Shown here piece by piece: positions 34,503-43,250 of a stretch of 57,964 nt of DNA; the stretch's first letter is position 1; each line of letters starts with the position of its first letter. The DNA lies in NCBI RefSeq assembly GCF_001580045.1, contig NZ_LSZP01000056.1:1-57964 (forward strand). Direction: 5' to 3'. Below the pieces are notes generated by a model, which worked only from the letters and a program-made list of their open reading frames with translations, was not told the origin of the DNA and did not search any database. This stretch comes from Cephaloticoccus capnophilus (GTDB taxonomy: Bacteria > Verrucomicrobiota > Verrucomicrobiia > Opitutales > Opitutaceae). A program made the translations under genes and the position numbers.

Positions 34503-36779
34503 ATGAACACCCCCAAGACCTGTATTCCAATGAAGCCCCCCAAATTACTCCCGATTGCATTGAGCCTTTGTACTTTCGCTTTGGGCTCGCTCCACGCCCA
34601 ACAATCCCCTGAGCAAGACGACGAAGAAATCGTCCGGCTCTCGCCCTTTTCCGTAAGCGAGAGAGCCGATATAGGCCGTTACCAAGCCGCCCAAGTCAGT
34701 TCGGGCAGTCGGATTCGCATGGACTTGATGGACTCGACACAAAGCATCTCGGTCGTCACTAGCGAGTTTATGCAGGACATCGGCACAGCTCGCCTCACCG
34801 ATGCGACCAAATATGTGGCAGGCCTTAGTGCTCTAGGCGCGTTACCGTTGTCGATGGACATAATGAACGTTCGCGGCTTCTCCGACTATGACTTGACCCT
34901 AGATGGGTTCACCATGTTCAGCCTAGTCAACCAAGACCCGATTATCGTCGAGCGGATTGAGTTTGTAAAGGGCCCCAATGCGATTCTCGCCGCACAAGGT
35001 CTTCCCGGGGGTGTCGTTAACAACATCTCCAAGAAGCCGCTGTTCACAAACAAGGGCTATCTGTCCTATCAAGTCGGCCGCTACGATGCTAACCGAGCCG
35101 AGTTCGATGCTAATTATGTGGTCAACGATAAGCTCGCCTTGCGCGTGGTCGGGGCCTTCACCGAAGCCGACCACTACAGACAGGGGCTGTTTCACCAAAA
35201 CACCACGGCGATGCCAATGTTTACCTACCGACTTAGCCCAACGACTGAGTTCACCCTCCAGTTTCAAATACAAAAGTCGGACACTCTTTCTGATATCGCG
35301 GCCCCGCTTTCCGTTTACGCTGTAGGGCGTAACAACATTCATCTACCCCAAAATTTACCACGCGATTTCCAAATCGCAGGGCGCAATAGCCCACAGCACC
35401 AAAAATCGCATAACACCCGCTTTTTTCTTACTTCACAGATTACCGACAAACTCTCGATGCGAGTCGGGGGAAACTGGTCCCAGTCGGACGTGCGCTCAAA
35501 CGGCCCCACTCCGAGTGCTCCCTACCTCGGGCAAACAGGAATAGTTGTAGACCCCATCCGGCTCAACGATATCACGGGTGAGTGGTATTGGGACGGCTCC
35601 TTTAACGACAACCCGACATACAAACTGTCCGGCCTAAAAGAATGGCCAGTACGTATGAGGGGAAATTTCCAAAACGACTTCGTCTACGAACACACAGCGG
35701 CCAATTGGAAATCGCAAACGGTCGCCGGCTACGCATTTAACTACATCAGCCAACACTTTCGGCAAAGAAATTATGCGGACGATGGGATATACTACGATTT
35801 TGAGAATAACTATACGCCTCCGCCTTATGCGTTTGATCCCGATATCGACTGGCACTTCAACTCATCGGACCGCCATCGTGGTAATCAGGTCTATATTTAT
35901 GAGGTGATTAACCTCTTTGATGACCACCTCGTACTCAGCGGCAGCCTTTCGCAAAACCGCTACGTTTCCAATATTTATGACAACCTGACAGGAGTGCGCA
36001 GCGACAATAGAGCAGAGGCGACGCTCCCAGCTGCCGGTTTCGTTTACAAAATGACACCTGGAGTTTCGGTTTTCTACGGTTACTCGAAACAAGAGGTGCT
36101 CGTACCAGGTGACCCGGGCCAGGCAATCCCCTCTCACACCCGCCCTGGGCGGCAACATGAGGGAGGCCTGCGTCTCCGGCTCTTCGATGGGCGACTCTAT
36201 GCCACTGCCACCTACTTCGATATTCTACAGGAGAACCTTTGGAGAAATAACCCTGAAAATCACAGAACCCCCATCCCCTTCCCTCTACTGCCTGCGGTAA
36301 ACACTAACGTCACGTCTAAGGGTGTCGAATTCGAGCTCGCTTGGGCCCCAAATGAGAACTTCTCGCTAATTGGTAGCTACACTAACTTCAAGTTCCGCGA
36401 TGATGACAACATGAGGGGGCCTAATGTTCCCGAAGAGACTGCGGCAATGTGGGCCTCCTACACCTTCACCCAAGGCGCACTGAGCGGGCTGCGAGTAGGG
36501 CTAGGCGCAAGCTATGTGGGTGAACGCGCCAGCGATGCAGAAGGGCGATGGACGTCTCCGCCGGCAGGCTATGACCCCGTGCGAATCCAACCCGTATTCT
36601 GGATGCCCTCCTACATCGTCGCCGAAGCGAGTGCCAGCTATCGGTTTAACAAAAACTGGCAGGTGCAGCTATCCATCCACAATCTCTTGGATAAAGACTA
36701 CATCGCTGGCTCTGCGCTCCGTCGAGTTTTTGTCAGCACACCGATCAACCCAAAGCTTACGCTTCGTTACGAGTTTTGA
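34503..36779 (+). CDS. TonB-dependent receptor (distinct subfamily, paralog 3)
   Basis: A 758-residue outer-membrane receptor: signal peptide (LLPIALSLCTFALGSLHAQQ), an acidic lead DDEEIVRLSPFSVSERADIG typical of verrucomicrobial receptors, a plug with MDSTQSISVVTSEFMQDIG, MNVRGFSDYDLTLDGF and IEFVKGPNAILAAQGLPGGV, and a barrel ending LTLRYEF. It is clearly diverged from the three other receptors (VKGPNAIL instead of VLKGPSSG), so a different ligand is likely; siderophore or another chelate cannot be told apart. AGGA lies 8 nt before ATG 34503, which begins at a recognisable signal peptide; the in-frame GTG at 34434 lies within the terminator. It is preceded by the repeat/terminator leader and followed by its own terminator. 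Confidence 0.88.
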   Translation: MNTPKTCIPMKPPKLLPIALSLCTFALGSLHAQQSPEQDDEEIVRLSPFSVSERADIGRYQAAQVSSGSRIRMDLMDSTQSISVVTSEFMQDIGTARLTDATKYVAGLSALGALPLSMDIMNVRGFSDYDLTLDGFTMFSLVNQDPIIVERIEFVKGPNAILAAQGLPGGVVNNISKKPLFTNKGYLSYQVGRYDANRAEFDANYVVNDKLALRVVGAFTEADHYRQGLFHQNTTAMPMFTYRLSPTTEFTLQFQIQKSDTLSDIAAPLSVYAVGRNNIHLPQNLPRDFQIAGRNSPQHQKSHNTRFFLTSQITDKLSMRVGGNWSQSDVRSNGPTPSAPYLGQTGIVVDPIRLNDITGEWYWDGSFNDNPTYKLSGLKEWPVRMRGNFQNDFVYEHTAANWKSQTVAGYAFNYISQHFRQRNYADDGIYYDFENNYTPPPYAFDPDIDWHFNSSDRHRGNQVYIYEVINLFDDHLVLSGSLSQNRYVSNIYDNLTGVRSDNRAEATLPAAGFVYKMTPGVSVFYGYSKQEVLVPGDPGQAIPSHTRPGRQHEGGLRLRLFDGRLYATATYFDILQENLWRNNPENHRTPIPFPLLPAVNTNVTSKGVEFELAWAPNENFSLIGSYTNFKFRDDDNMRGPNVPEETAAMWASYTFTQGALSGLRVGLGASYVGERASDAEGRWTSPPAGYDPVRIQPVFWMPSYIVAEASASYRFNKNWQVQLSIHNLLDKDYIAGSALRRVFVSTPINPKLTLRYEF

Positions 36780-36808
36780 GTGAGTATCAGTTAACTGTTT
36801 CTCTTGCG

Positions 36809-36838
36809 GCGCACCTTTTGGTGCGCTGCATTTTTTTT
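36809..36838 (+). terminator. Intrinsic terminator of the receptor gene
   Basis: GCGCACC (36809-36815) and GGTGCGC (36820-36826) form a perfect 7-bp stem with a TTTT loop, followed after TGCA by eight T residues. It lies 29 nt after the receptor stop codon. Confidence 0.85.
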
Positions 36839-36867
36839 CAGATTTGTAAATTCACTGTGTGCGAGAC

Positions 36868-38724
36868 TTACTTCCTTGAGGCGAGTGCGTAAGGAGTGAG
36901 TGTCGGAAGGGCAGGGCGTGCTGCGGGAGTTAGTCGTATAAAAACCCACTCATTGCCGATTCCCTGCTCAAACTCCATCGGCCAACCGGCCTCGCCAAGC
37001 TCTGTTAGGAATTTCTCTCCACCATCGGCGTAGTCCTTTCGATTAAACAAAATCCCAGAAAACCCGAAAGACTCCAAAGTAGCAGCCATTTCTTTAGGGG
37101 GCAACTCTTGCACATCAAGTTGCCAGTCTGCTCCCTGTCGCCCCTTATTACTCCCATAGGAATAACGAAGCTTAGTGGAGTAAAGAAAAGGGCGTATTGG
37201 GTCATAGATAAAAAAGTTGATCTTATAAGCCCCGCGCCCCTCAAAGGGCTCAGGGAAGTCTAGGACAGGCAATATGTAGATCATAGCTCCAGCCTCTAAG
37301 CTGTCTTCCAGCCTTAACGCCAAGTCCCTATCGGCCATTACTCGCTCTTTAATCACACGAGTGGGGATATTATAGCGAGGGTGAAAATAATTATGGAAGG
37401 ATTGGTCCATCATAGCTAGCAAAGCCAGTCCCCCCAAAGCACTGAGCTTGGTAGCAAACGAGCAGTTCCGCATCAATCGATTAATCACAAAGGCAAAGTA
37501 AATCAGCCCGATAGTCGCGATCGCCACAAAGTAGCGATTCGTTCCCCGTATGTCGTAAAAATTTAATATTAAACTAAAAATAGCATTAATTCCCCCAAAG
37601 CTGGAGTAGGCAATAATCCAGCACCCGGCGAGAAAGGGTAGTGAGGGCGCACGTTTATTCACTTGGCGTTGAATTCCCTTAAGAAACAAAAACAACAGGC
37701 CTGCCATAGGAAGGAGCCCAATATAAATACCCCACCACTCCTCCCCGATATCCATCTTGCCTCCATCATAGTATCTCGAGAAGAAACCTGCAAACATCTC
37801 TAGGTGAGTTCCCCAACGAGGGATAAAAAGCTCTATCGGCTTAAGTGATTCTCGATCTACATCCCCATAAGACCTAACTAGGGCCGCCGGGTTCTCTCCG
37901 TAACTCATCCTATAGACAATATAACTCCCCAGTAGTGCCCCAACTATCAGACAGGTAGTTATAATAGGAGCAAGAGACGCGATGGAGTTTTTCCTGCCCT
38001 TAAGAATCCGACATAACAGAGCAAGCACGTACAGGTTCAGAAAAAAGAACACCCAGTAAATATTTAATAATCCACTCAGTAAGCCTATAGCCAAAGTCAA
38101 CCTAAAGCGGAAAGAGCCCCAAGATACATTCTGGACGGTCGCGATATACCACAGGCAATAGAACTGAAGCGGGAGGAGCCCTGTAGCTATTACCCCCAGG
38201 CTATCAAGCGAGCGTTGATTATGAGGGAGAAAGGCATAAACGACAGCGAAAGCCCATGAGCTTAGACGTGATATCTTCCAGAATCGAGCAGCCGCATAAA
38301 ATGAAAAGGCCGCGACTATACAGGAGAGTATTAGCATCGCATTCGCGGCGGGCATAAGTCCAATTACCCTAGCGACCTGCCCGCCGAGCCACACAATGAC
38401 TCGCTCCGTCTGGGGAAAGTCATTTAGCTGGCCGGTGAATGGAGCCCCTAGCGACTCTGTTGTGACATGAGTAAACAGGCCTAGATCGCCTTCTTTGGAC
38501 AGTTTCATCATTTCTAATACATAATGAGAGTCACCAGTATAGCGTGTCGGAAATTGAAAGTTGCTCCCCCAACGATCCTCAATAGTCAACCACAGTGCAC
38601 ATACCGCAAGAGCAAGTAGGAGCAGCCACATGAACCGTCCCACCACGCGAGGCCACCACGCCCTCGTGAGTGCGCCCCGACTTGGATATAAGGACTCTGT
38701 ATAACCTGACTCATTGATCTTCAT
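36868..38724 (-). CDS. Polytopic membrane protein, GT-C glycosyltransferase-like
   Basis: A 618-residue protein with about 11-12 transmembrane helices (first at 30-48, FMWLLLLALAVCALWLTIED) and a soluble C-terminal domain from about residue 460 (AMIYILPVLDFPEPFEGRGA; LESFGFSGILFNRKDYADGG). The long first periplasmic loop contains TRYTGDSHYVLEMMKLSKEG, where the paired acidic residues resemble the metal-binding loop of GT-C enzymes, which transfer sugars from lipid carriers. The overall plan resembles YfhO-like or DUF6311-like proteins. I cannot assign substrate or acceptor. The gene is visibly richer in A/T than its neighbours and sits alone between two receptor regions, which suggests separate acquisition. 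Confidence 0.6.
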   Translation of the reverse strand: MKINESGYTESLYPSRGALTRAWWPRVVGRFMWLLLLALAVCALWLTIEDRWGSNFQFPTRYTGDSHYVLEMMKLSKEGDLGLFTHVTTESLGAPFTGQLNDFPQTERVIVWLGGQVARVIGLMPAANAMLILSCIVAAFSFYAAARFWKISRLSSWAFAVVYAFLPHNQRSLDSLGVIATGLLPLQFYCLWYIATVQNVSWGSFRFRLTLAIGLLSGLLNIYWVFFFLNLYVLALLCRILKGRKNSIASLAPIITTCLIVGALLGSYIVYRMSYGENPAALVRSYGDVDRESLKPIELFIPRWGTHLEMFAGFFSRYYDGGKMDIGEEWWGIYIGLLPMAGLLFLFLKGIQRQVNKRAPSLPFLAGCWIIAYSSFGGINAIFSLILNFYDIRGTNRYFVAIATIGLIYFAFVINRLMRNCSFATKLSALGGLALLAMMDQSFHNYFHPRYNIPTRVIKERVMADRDLALRLEDSLEAGAMIYILPVLDFPEPFEGRGAYKINFFIYDPIRPFLYSTKLRYSYGSNKGRQGADWQLDVQELPPKEMAATLESFGFSGILFNRKDYADGGEKFLTELGEAGWPMEFEQGIGNEWVFIRLTPAARPALPTLTPYALASRK

Positions 38725-39154
38725 AAATAGATTAAAATAATACTAAGAAGTTAGTGCCTGCTTTTCTGCCAATCAAGCGCTTGCCTGTTTTATGACTCCA
38801 AAAGAAGGATGCCACTGCCCTCTGCTCAAACTCCGCTGCGATTTCGGTATTTGGTAGCCATGCTTTCTGTGGGTAATTGCCTTACCGCATTCGGAAACCG
38901 CCGCCTCGCTCAGCAACCGCCACAAACCTGACTCTTGGGCAAATGAACCTGGACTAAAACGCTATTTCTATCTATAGATCAATAGATTACTCGTTTTGAA
39001 AAACCTAGATAGATAGGATTTTAGGTAAATCCTCTTATTTTTTTACCATAGCTCTCATTTTTTCCCCCTGCTCGCTCGCTTTCTCCTTCTTTCTCCCTAA
39101 GTTAGTCGTTTCTCCCTCCCCATCACAGCCCCCTCCAAACCCTAGCATTTCCTC
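38725..39154. other. Non-coding divergent region with a terminator-like hairpin
   Basis: No gene is evident between two divergent genes. CTATCTA (near 38974) and TAGATAG (near 39006) form a spaced inverted repeat. AGGATTT (39015-39021) pairs with AAATCCT (39027-39033) and is followed by T7 (39038-39044), a plausible leader terminator about 110 nt before the solute-binding gene. The stretch before 39155 is T/C-rich and lacks a good ribosome-binding site. Confidence 0.45.
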
Positions 39155-40525
39155 ATGAGACTTTCCCTCGGATCTGCTGTCATTTTCTGCCTTGCGATTG
39201 CAAGTGCCGTTCTCGTAGCGCTGATCCCGCACAGAGAGCCCGAAGGTATCACTTTTTGGACTTTTGCCACTGTGCTGCGCGACGCCTATATCGAGCCAAT
39301 CGCACACTGGAATGAGGAGCATCCGCCGGAAAGCCGCGTCTCGATGACGATGCTACATCCCAATGCGATTGAGCACCGGATGATTTCTGGTTTCCTTTCG
39401 GGCACACCGGTCGCCGATCTAGTGGAAACACATGAAGGGATGTATCCCAAAATATACAACGGCCCCCTTGATCAAATCGGCTTCCTAGATATCACTGATC
39501 GACTTCATGAGGAGGGGCTGTACGAGCAGTATGACCGGACCGTGCTTCTGCAGCACTCTCATCGCGGACGCCATTTTGGACTTCCCCTTACTGCGTCTCC
39601 CGCCATGTTGTCGTATCGCTTCGACCTGGCCGAAGCGGCCGGAATAAGTGACGAAGACATGGCGCAAATCGAGACTTGGGACGATTATTTCCGCGTCATG
39701 CGGCCGCTGATGACCGATTTGGACGGCGACGGCCGCCCGGACCGCTACTTACTGAGTCTCGGGGAGGTTAGCCACGACACAATCCGCATGCTCGTTCTAC
39801 AAAATGACGGAGTGCTTTTTGACGAAGGCGGTAGCCCTTCCTTTGCCAATGAGCAAAACGCGCGTACCCTTGCGACGCTCACTACATGGATTACCGGACC
39901 AAAACGCGTAGCAACCGATGTCCACCTTAATAGTGCTACTGGACACAAACAACAGCTCGAGGGACTCGTCGTAGGTACAATAATCACCAATAATCTACTT
40001 GGCATTTGGAAAAGGGAAAATCCTCTCCTCAGCGGGAAAATAAAGTTTATCCCTATCCCTGCGTTTGAGCCCGGAGGCCGCCGCACCAGTACGACCGGCA
40101 GTACGCTGATCTCTATCAATAGGCGTAGTTCACATATCGAAACCTCTTGGGAAATGGCTAAAAACCTCTACACCTCCTTAGGAGTCGTCGAGTACCTTTA
40201 CCGCGTGGCCGGTGTGATTACTCCTTATAAAGCGTATTGGGAGGCGCCCTTTTATCACGAACCCGATCCGTTTTGCGGTGGGCAACGGACAGGCACGCTT
40301 TTCATTGAGCAGATCCCCCATATGCCCCAGTCTCCGGCTTCTCCCTATCAAAACTTGGTTTATGCTGAACTGGTTAACGCGATGATCGCTCTGCGCGCCT
40401 ACGCCGACCAAAACGGCATTTATGAAGTCGAACCTCTCGCGGCTGAGGCCTTCCGACTCCTCAAAAAGTCCCAGGATGCACTCCAGAAACTCGTAGATCG
40501 AAATGTATTTATAAGTGAGAGCTAG
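39155..40525 (+). CDS. Family-1 extracellular solute-binding protein with a calcium-loop motif
   Basis: A 456-residue periplasmic sugar-binding-type protein. N-terminal signal or anchor (LGSAVIFCLAIASAVLVALI), then ITFWTFATVLRDAYIEPIAH at the start of the mature lobe, VADLVETHEGMYPKIYN, a DxDxDG loop DLDGDGRPDRY (Asp188, 190, 192, 196) that resembles an EF-hand-like Ca2+ site found in some SBPs, and TGSTLISINRRSSHIETSWE. Homologs deliver oligosaccharides to ABC permeases. No permease or ATPase gene is near it, as for the other solute-binding gene at 17359-18942, to which it is only distantly similar. Confidence 0.82.
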   Translation: MRLSLGSAVIFCLAIASAVLVALIPHREPEGITFWTFATVLRDAYIEPIAHWNEEHPPESRVSMTMLHPNAIEHRMISGFLSGTPVADLVETHEGMYPKIYNGPLDQIGFLDITDRLHEEGLYEQYDRTVLLQHSHRGRHFGLPLTASPAMLSYRFDLAEAAGISDEDMAQIETWDDYFRVMRPLMTDLDGDGRPDRYLLSLGEVSHDTIRMLVLQNDGVLFDEGGSPSFANEQNARTLATLTTWITGPKRVATDVHLNSATGHKQQLEGLVVGTIITNNLLGIWKRENPLLSGKIKFIPIPAFEPGGRRTSTTGSTLISINRRSSHIETSWEMAKNLYTSLGVVEYLYRVAGVITPYKAYWEAPFYHEPDPFCGGQRTGTLFIEQIPHMPQSPASPYQNLVYAELVNAMIALRAYADQNGIYEVEPLAAEAFRLLKKSQDALQKLVDRNVFISES

Positions 40526-40910
40526 AGTCCAAGCCTGCCGCTGCGCTTCACGCAAAATCTTCCGCTGGCACCGTGGTTTAACCGGGTCCACCACGGTGAT
40601 GGCCTACGAGTAATGAGCCAAATGCCTGTCGAGAGTGTCGATTTAGTCGTAGCCCCGCCGCCATATACGGATATTTTAGGGCTTTGCGCCATTAAGTTTA
40701 ATTCGAGCCCTTAATGAGGGCAGGGTTGCTCTCGATTTTGGCGCACGCTCAAGCGTCAATAAGCACTCAATCCGTAATTACGGGACCAAGGTTTAGAATA
40801 CGAGAGCGAGATATTATGAAAATTGATCAGAATATCTCGCTACTGTGACCGTAGCTAAGTGCTTCGGCGTGTGGCGAAGCAGATGAGTGCGGCCACACGC
40901 TGTTTCATTG
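40526..40910. other. Non-coding stretch with several inverted repeats
   Basis: CACCGTGG (40569-40576) pairs with CCACGGTG (40591-40598). AGCGAGATATT (40805-40815) pairs perfectly with AATATCTCGCT (40831-40841). A further AGGGCT/AGCCCT and TGCGCCA/TGGCGCA pair overlap between about 40677 and 40743. None carries a T-tract. The region separates two convergent genes and contains no credible frame; a small structured RNA is conceivable but unsupported. Confidence 0.45.
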
Positions 40911-43061
40911 TTAGAACTTATATGTGGCGGTGAGTTTGAAGCTGCGTGGGTCGCCGGGGACGCTCCACCAGTTGTACCCGTTGTTGAAATATTGCTCGTC
41001 GAGGAGGTTGTAGAGGTTGAGCGTGAGATGGAGACGGTCATTCGCTCGCCAGCGGGCAAAGAGGTCTACCGTTTGGTAGCTGGGCACTTTGAGTGTGCCG
41101 GTGATGCTGGTTTTGCGTGCGCCAAAGGTGGTGTAAGCGGTGCCGATTTCTAGTCCACGCGGCAGCGCGTAAATGGCGAAGAGGCTAGCGTTGTGCTCGG
41201 GGACTCCGGCGAGGCGTTGGCCTTGATATCCGGGGCGGGTGTCTTTGGTGACTTCGGCATCGATGTAGGCGTAGGCGGCGATGAAGCGCAGTTCATCGGT
41301 GAGCTTACCGGTTATCTGGAGGTCGAGCCCGCGGCTGCGTTGCTCGCCGACGGTGATTTGGTCAACTACGGTGGGATCGGGATGTGGCACTTTTACGTTT
41401 TCTCTCACAATGTTGAAGAGGCTGAGCGTGCCGCCGAGGCGTCCCTGGAAGAGGTTAAACTTGGTGCCGAGTTCATAGCCGGTCCCTTCTTCGGGTTTGT
41501 GAATTTCGCCGTTGGAGTCGACGCCGTTGGGCTTGAAGGAGCGTGAGGCGTTAGCGAATCCGCTGATTTGGGGCGTGAATTTGTAGAGGACGCCCGCGCG
41601 GGGAACTGTCGCGTCGCGCTCGTAGCTGCTGCGGATGCTGGAGAGCCGTTGGTGCGAGGAGGTTTTGACCGAGTCGTGGCGAAGGCCGAGCGAGCCGATG
41701 AGTTCGGGCGTAAAGTAGATCTGGTCTTGGAGGTTGAGCGCGTAGCTTTCCTCGCGCGAGAGGTTGTCACTGACCAAAGTGTAGGGAGGGGGCGTTTTCC
41801 CGTAGTCTTTGGCGGGCTCGAAGATATCGACGCCGAATGTGTTGGTGTAGCCGGTGCGCGGGTAAAACTGACCGTTGCGGTAGTGCTCGTATTCGGCGCC
41901 GACGAGGACGTGGTGTTCCGCGCCAAAGAGGGTGAACTTGCCATGGACTTCGGCGTGCTGGTGGTAGTCTTGCCACTGGGCGTTGCGCCACTCGTAAGTG
42001 CGCCGGACGATTGTGGGCGTGCTGGGAAGTGGCGCGTCCATGTGCATGGTGTGGCCGTGGTAGTGTCCGTGGTAAAACTGCCCGGCGACACGGAGCTTCC
42101 AGTGCTGGGCGAGCTGGTGCTCGAGGGCGGCTTGGAGCGAGTGGTTTTTGTTCTTAACTTTTCCGTTGGCCGGTTCTCCGTAAAAATTTTTGCTGCGGAC
42201 GCGCCCGAAATCGCCGTCAACAGCCGGGATGCCGCGGTCAAAGAGGTTGTCGTTGCGGATGTATTGGGCTTCGAGGGTGAGGAGCGTTTTTTCGGTGACT
42301 TGCCAGCTGAGGCTGGGCGCGAAGAGGTAGCGTTGCGTCTCGATGTGGTCGCGGAAGCTGCGGGTGTCTTCGAGTGCCATATTGAAGCGCGCGAGGAGCG
42401 TGCCGCTGGCGTTAAGCGGTGTGTTGGTGTCGAGTGTCGCGCGGTAGCGATCCCAACTGCCCGCGCTGGCGGAGATGCGCGTAAACGTTTCCCGCTGAGG
42501 GCGTTTAGTCACGAGGTTGACGATGCCGCCCGGGTCGCCGCGGCCAAAGAGGCCGGAGGCGGGGCCTTTGAGGACTTCGACGCGCTCAATCGTGGCTGCG
42601 TCGGGGGGGCTATTGTTGCCGCGTGAGGCGCTGAAGCCGTTGCGATACACGGCACTGGTATCAAACCCGCGCACGTTGAAACTGGCCATATTGAGCCCGC
42701 CAAAGTCGTTGCCGCGCGTGATCCCACCCGCGAAGTCGAGTGTGCGCTCAATGCGCGTCTCGCCGAGGTCGGCCATGACCTCGCCAGTGACGACGGAGAC
42801 GCTGCGCGGCACATCTTCGAGCGGGGTGCTGATCCGCGTGGCGGTGACTTGGCGCGTGGGCCGCCAGCCTGCGCCGACTTCGTCGCGGGCTTCGACACTC
42901 AGCGCGTCGAGCTGGTAGGGCGCATCCGCATCGGCTAGGTCGAGCGCGGAGTCTCGGCTAGTGGCGGCGACGAGCGGAATCGAGGCCACGAGGCCCAGCG
43001 TGAGGGCACTGATGGCAGTTAATAGAAGGGTAGAGGGACGCGGGTGCTTTGTTTTGTTCAC
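40911..43061 (-). CDS. TonB-dependent siderophore receptor (paralog 4)
   Basis: A 716-residue receptor nearly collinear with the receptor at 29533-31674. Shared stretches include NVEARDE/SVEARDEVGAGWR, TPLEDVPRSVSVVTGEVMAD, VEVLKGPASGLFGRGDPGGI, RFNMALEDTRSFRDHIETQR and the terminal LTATYKF. Differences cluster in extracellular loops, for example the His-rich YHGHYHGHTMHMDAP segment, which could change ligand or metal preference. The start is GTG 43061. It carries its own Fur-box-like operator and stands alone, about 9 kb from its paralog, so the copy was moved together with, or has kept, the operator. Confidence 0.9.
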   Translation of the reverse strand: MNKTKHPRPSTLLLTAISALTLGLVASIPLVAATSRDSALDLADADAPYQLDALSVEARDEVGAGWRPTRQVTATRISTPLEDVPRSVSVVTGEVMADLGETRIERTLDFAGGITRGNDFGGLNMASFNVRGFDTSAVYRNGFSASRGNNSPPDAATIERVEVLKGPASGLFGRGDPGGIVNLVTKRPQRETFTRISASAGSWDRYRATLDTNTPLNASGTLLARFNMALEDTRSFRDHIETQRYLFAPSLSWQVTEKTLLTLEAQYIRNDNLFDRGIPAVDGDFGRVRSKNFYGEPANGKVKNKNHSLQAALEHQLAQHWKLRVAGQFYHGHYHGHTMHMDAPLPSTPTIVRRTYEWRNAQWQDYHQHAEVHGKFTLFGAEHHVLVGAEYEHYRNGQFYPRTGYTNTFGVDIFEPAKDYGKTPPPYTLVSDNLSREESYALNLQDQIYFTPELIGSLGLRHDSVKTSSHQRLSSIRSSYERDATVPRAGVLYKFTPQISGFANASRSFKPNGVDSNGEIHKPEEGTGYELGTKFNLFQGRLGGTLSLFNIVRENVKVPHPDPTVVDQITVGEQRSRGLDLQITGKLTDELRFIAAYAYIDAEVTKDTRPGYQGQRLAGVPEHNASLFAIYALPRGLEIGTAYTTFGARKTSITGTLKVPSYQTVDLFARWRANDRLHLTLNLYNLLDEQYFNNGYNWWSVPGDPRSFKLTATYKF

Positions 43062-43072
43062 AGGTGTTTAAA

Positions 43073-43089
43073 TTGAGAATAGTTCTCGA
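43073..43089 (-). promoter_or_regulatory. Fur-box-like operator of receptor paralog 4
   Basis: GAGAA-TAG-TTCTC (43075-43087) is a perfect palindrome with a 3-nt centre, in the flanks TT...GA. It ends 13 nt before the GTG start of the receptor gene. The same motif class with the same spacing occurs at 33901-33916. Confidence 0.7.
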
Positions 43090-43250
43090 CTTAAAGCCTA
43101 GCAAAGTCGTCAAGCCCTACGCACAAATAAGTAGCCTTAAAAATCTACCTAACAGCGAGTAATAAAATTTATGTACTCTTTTTAGGCACACAAGCGTTGC
43201 AGTGCCACGCGTGAAACATGGCCCCTTCCAGGTCAGCCTCTAGAGCGAAG

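Noticed and set aside
41568-42626. Long open frames on the strand opposite the TonB receptor genes (also at 30193-30738, 33115-33819)
   Set aside because: They are antisense to well-supported receptor genes and have Val/Ala/Glu-rich composition expected from G/C-rich complementary codons; the receptor frames have signal peptides, plugs and terminal aromatic residues.
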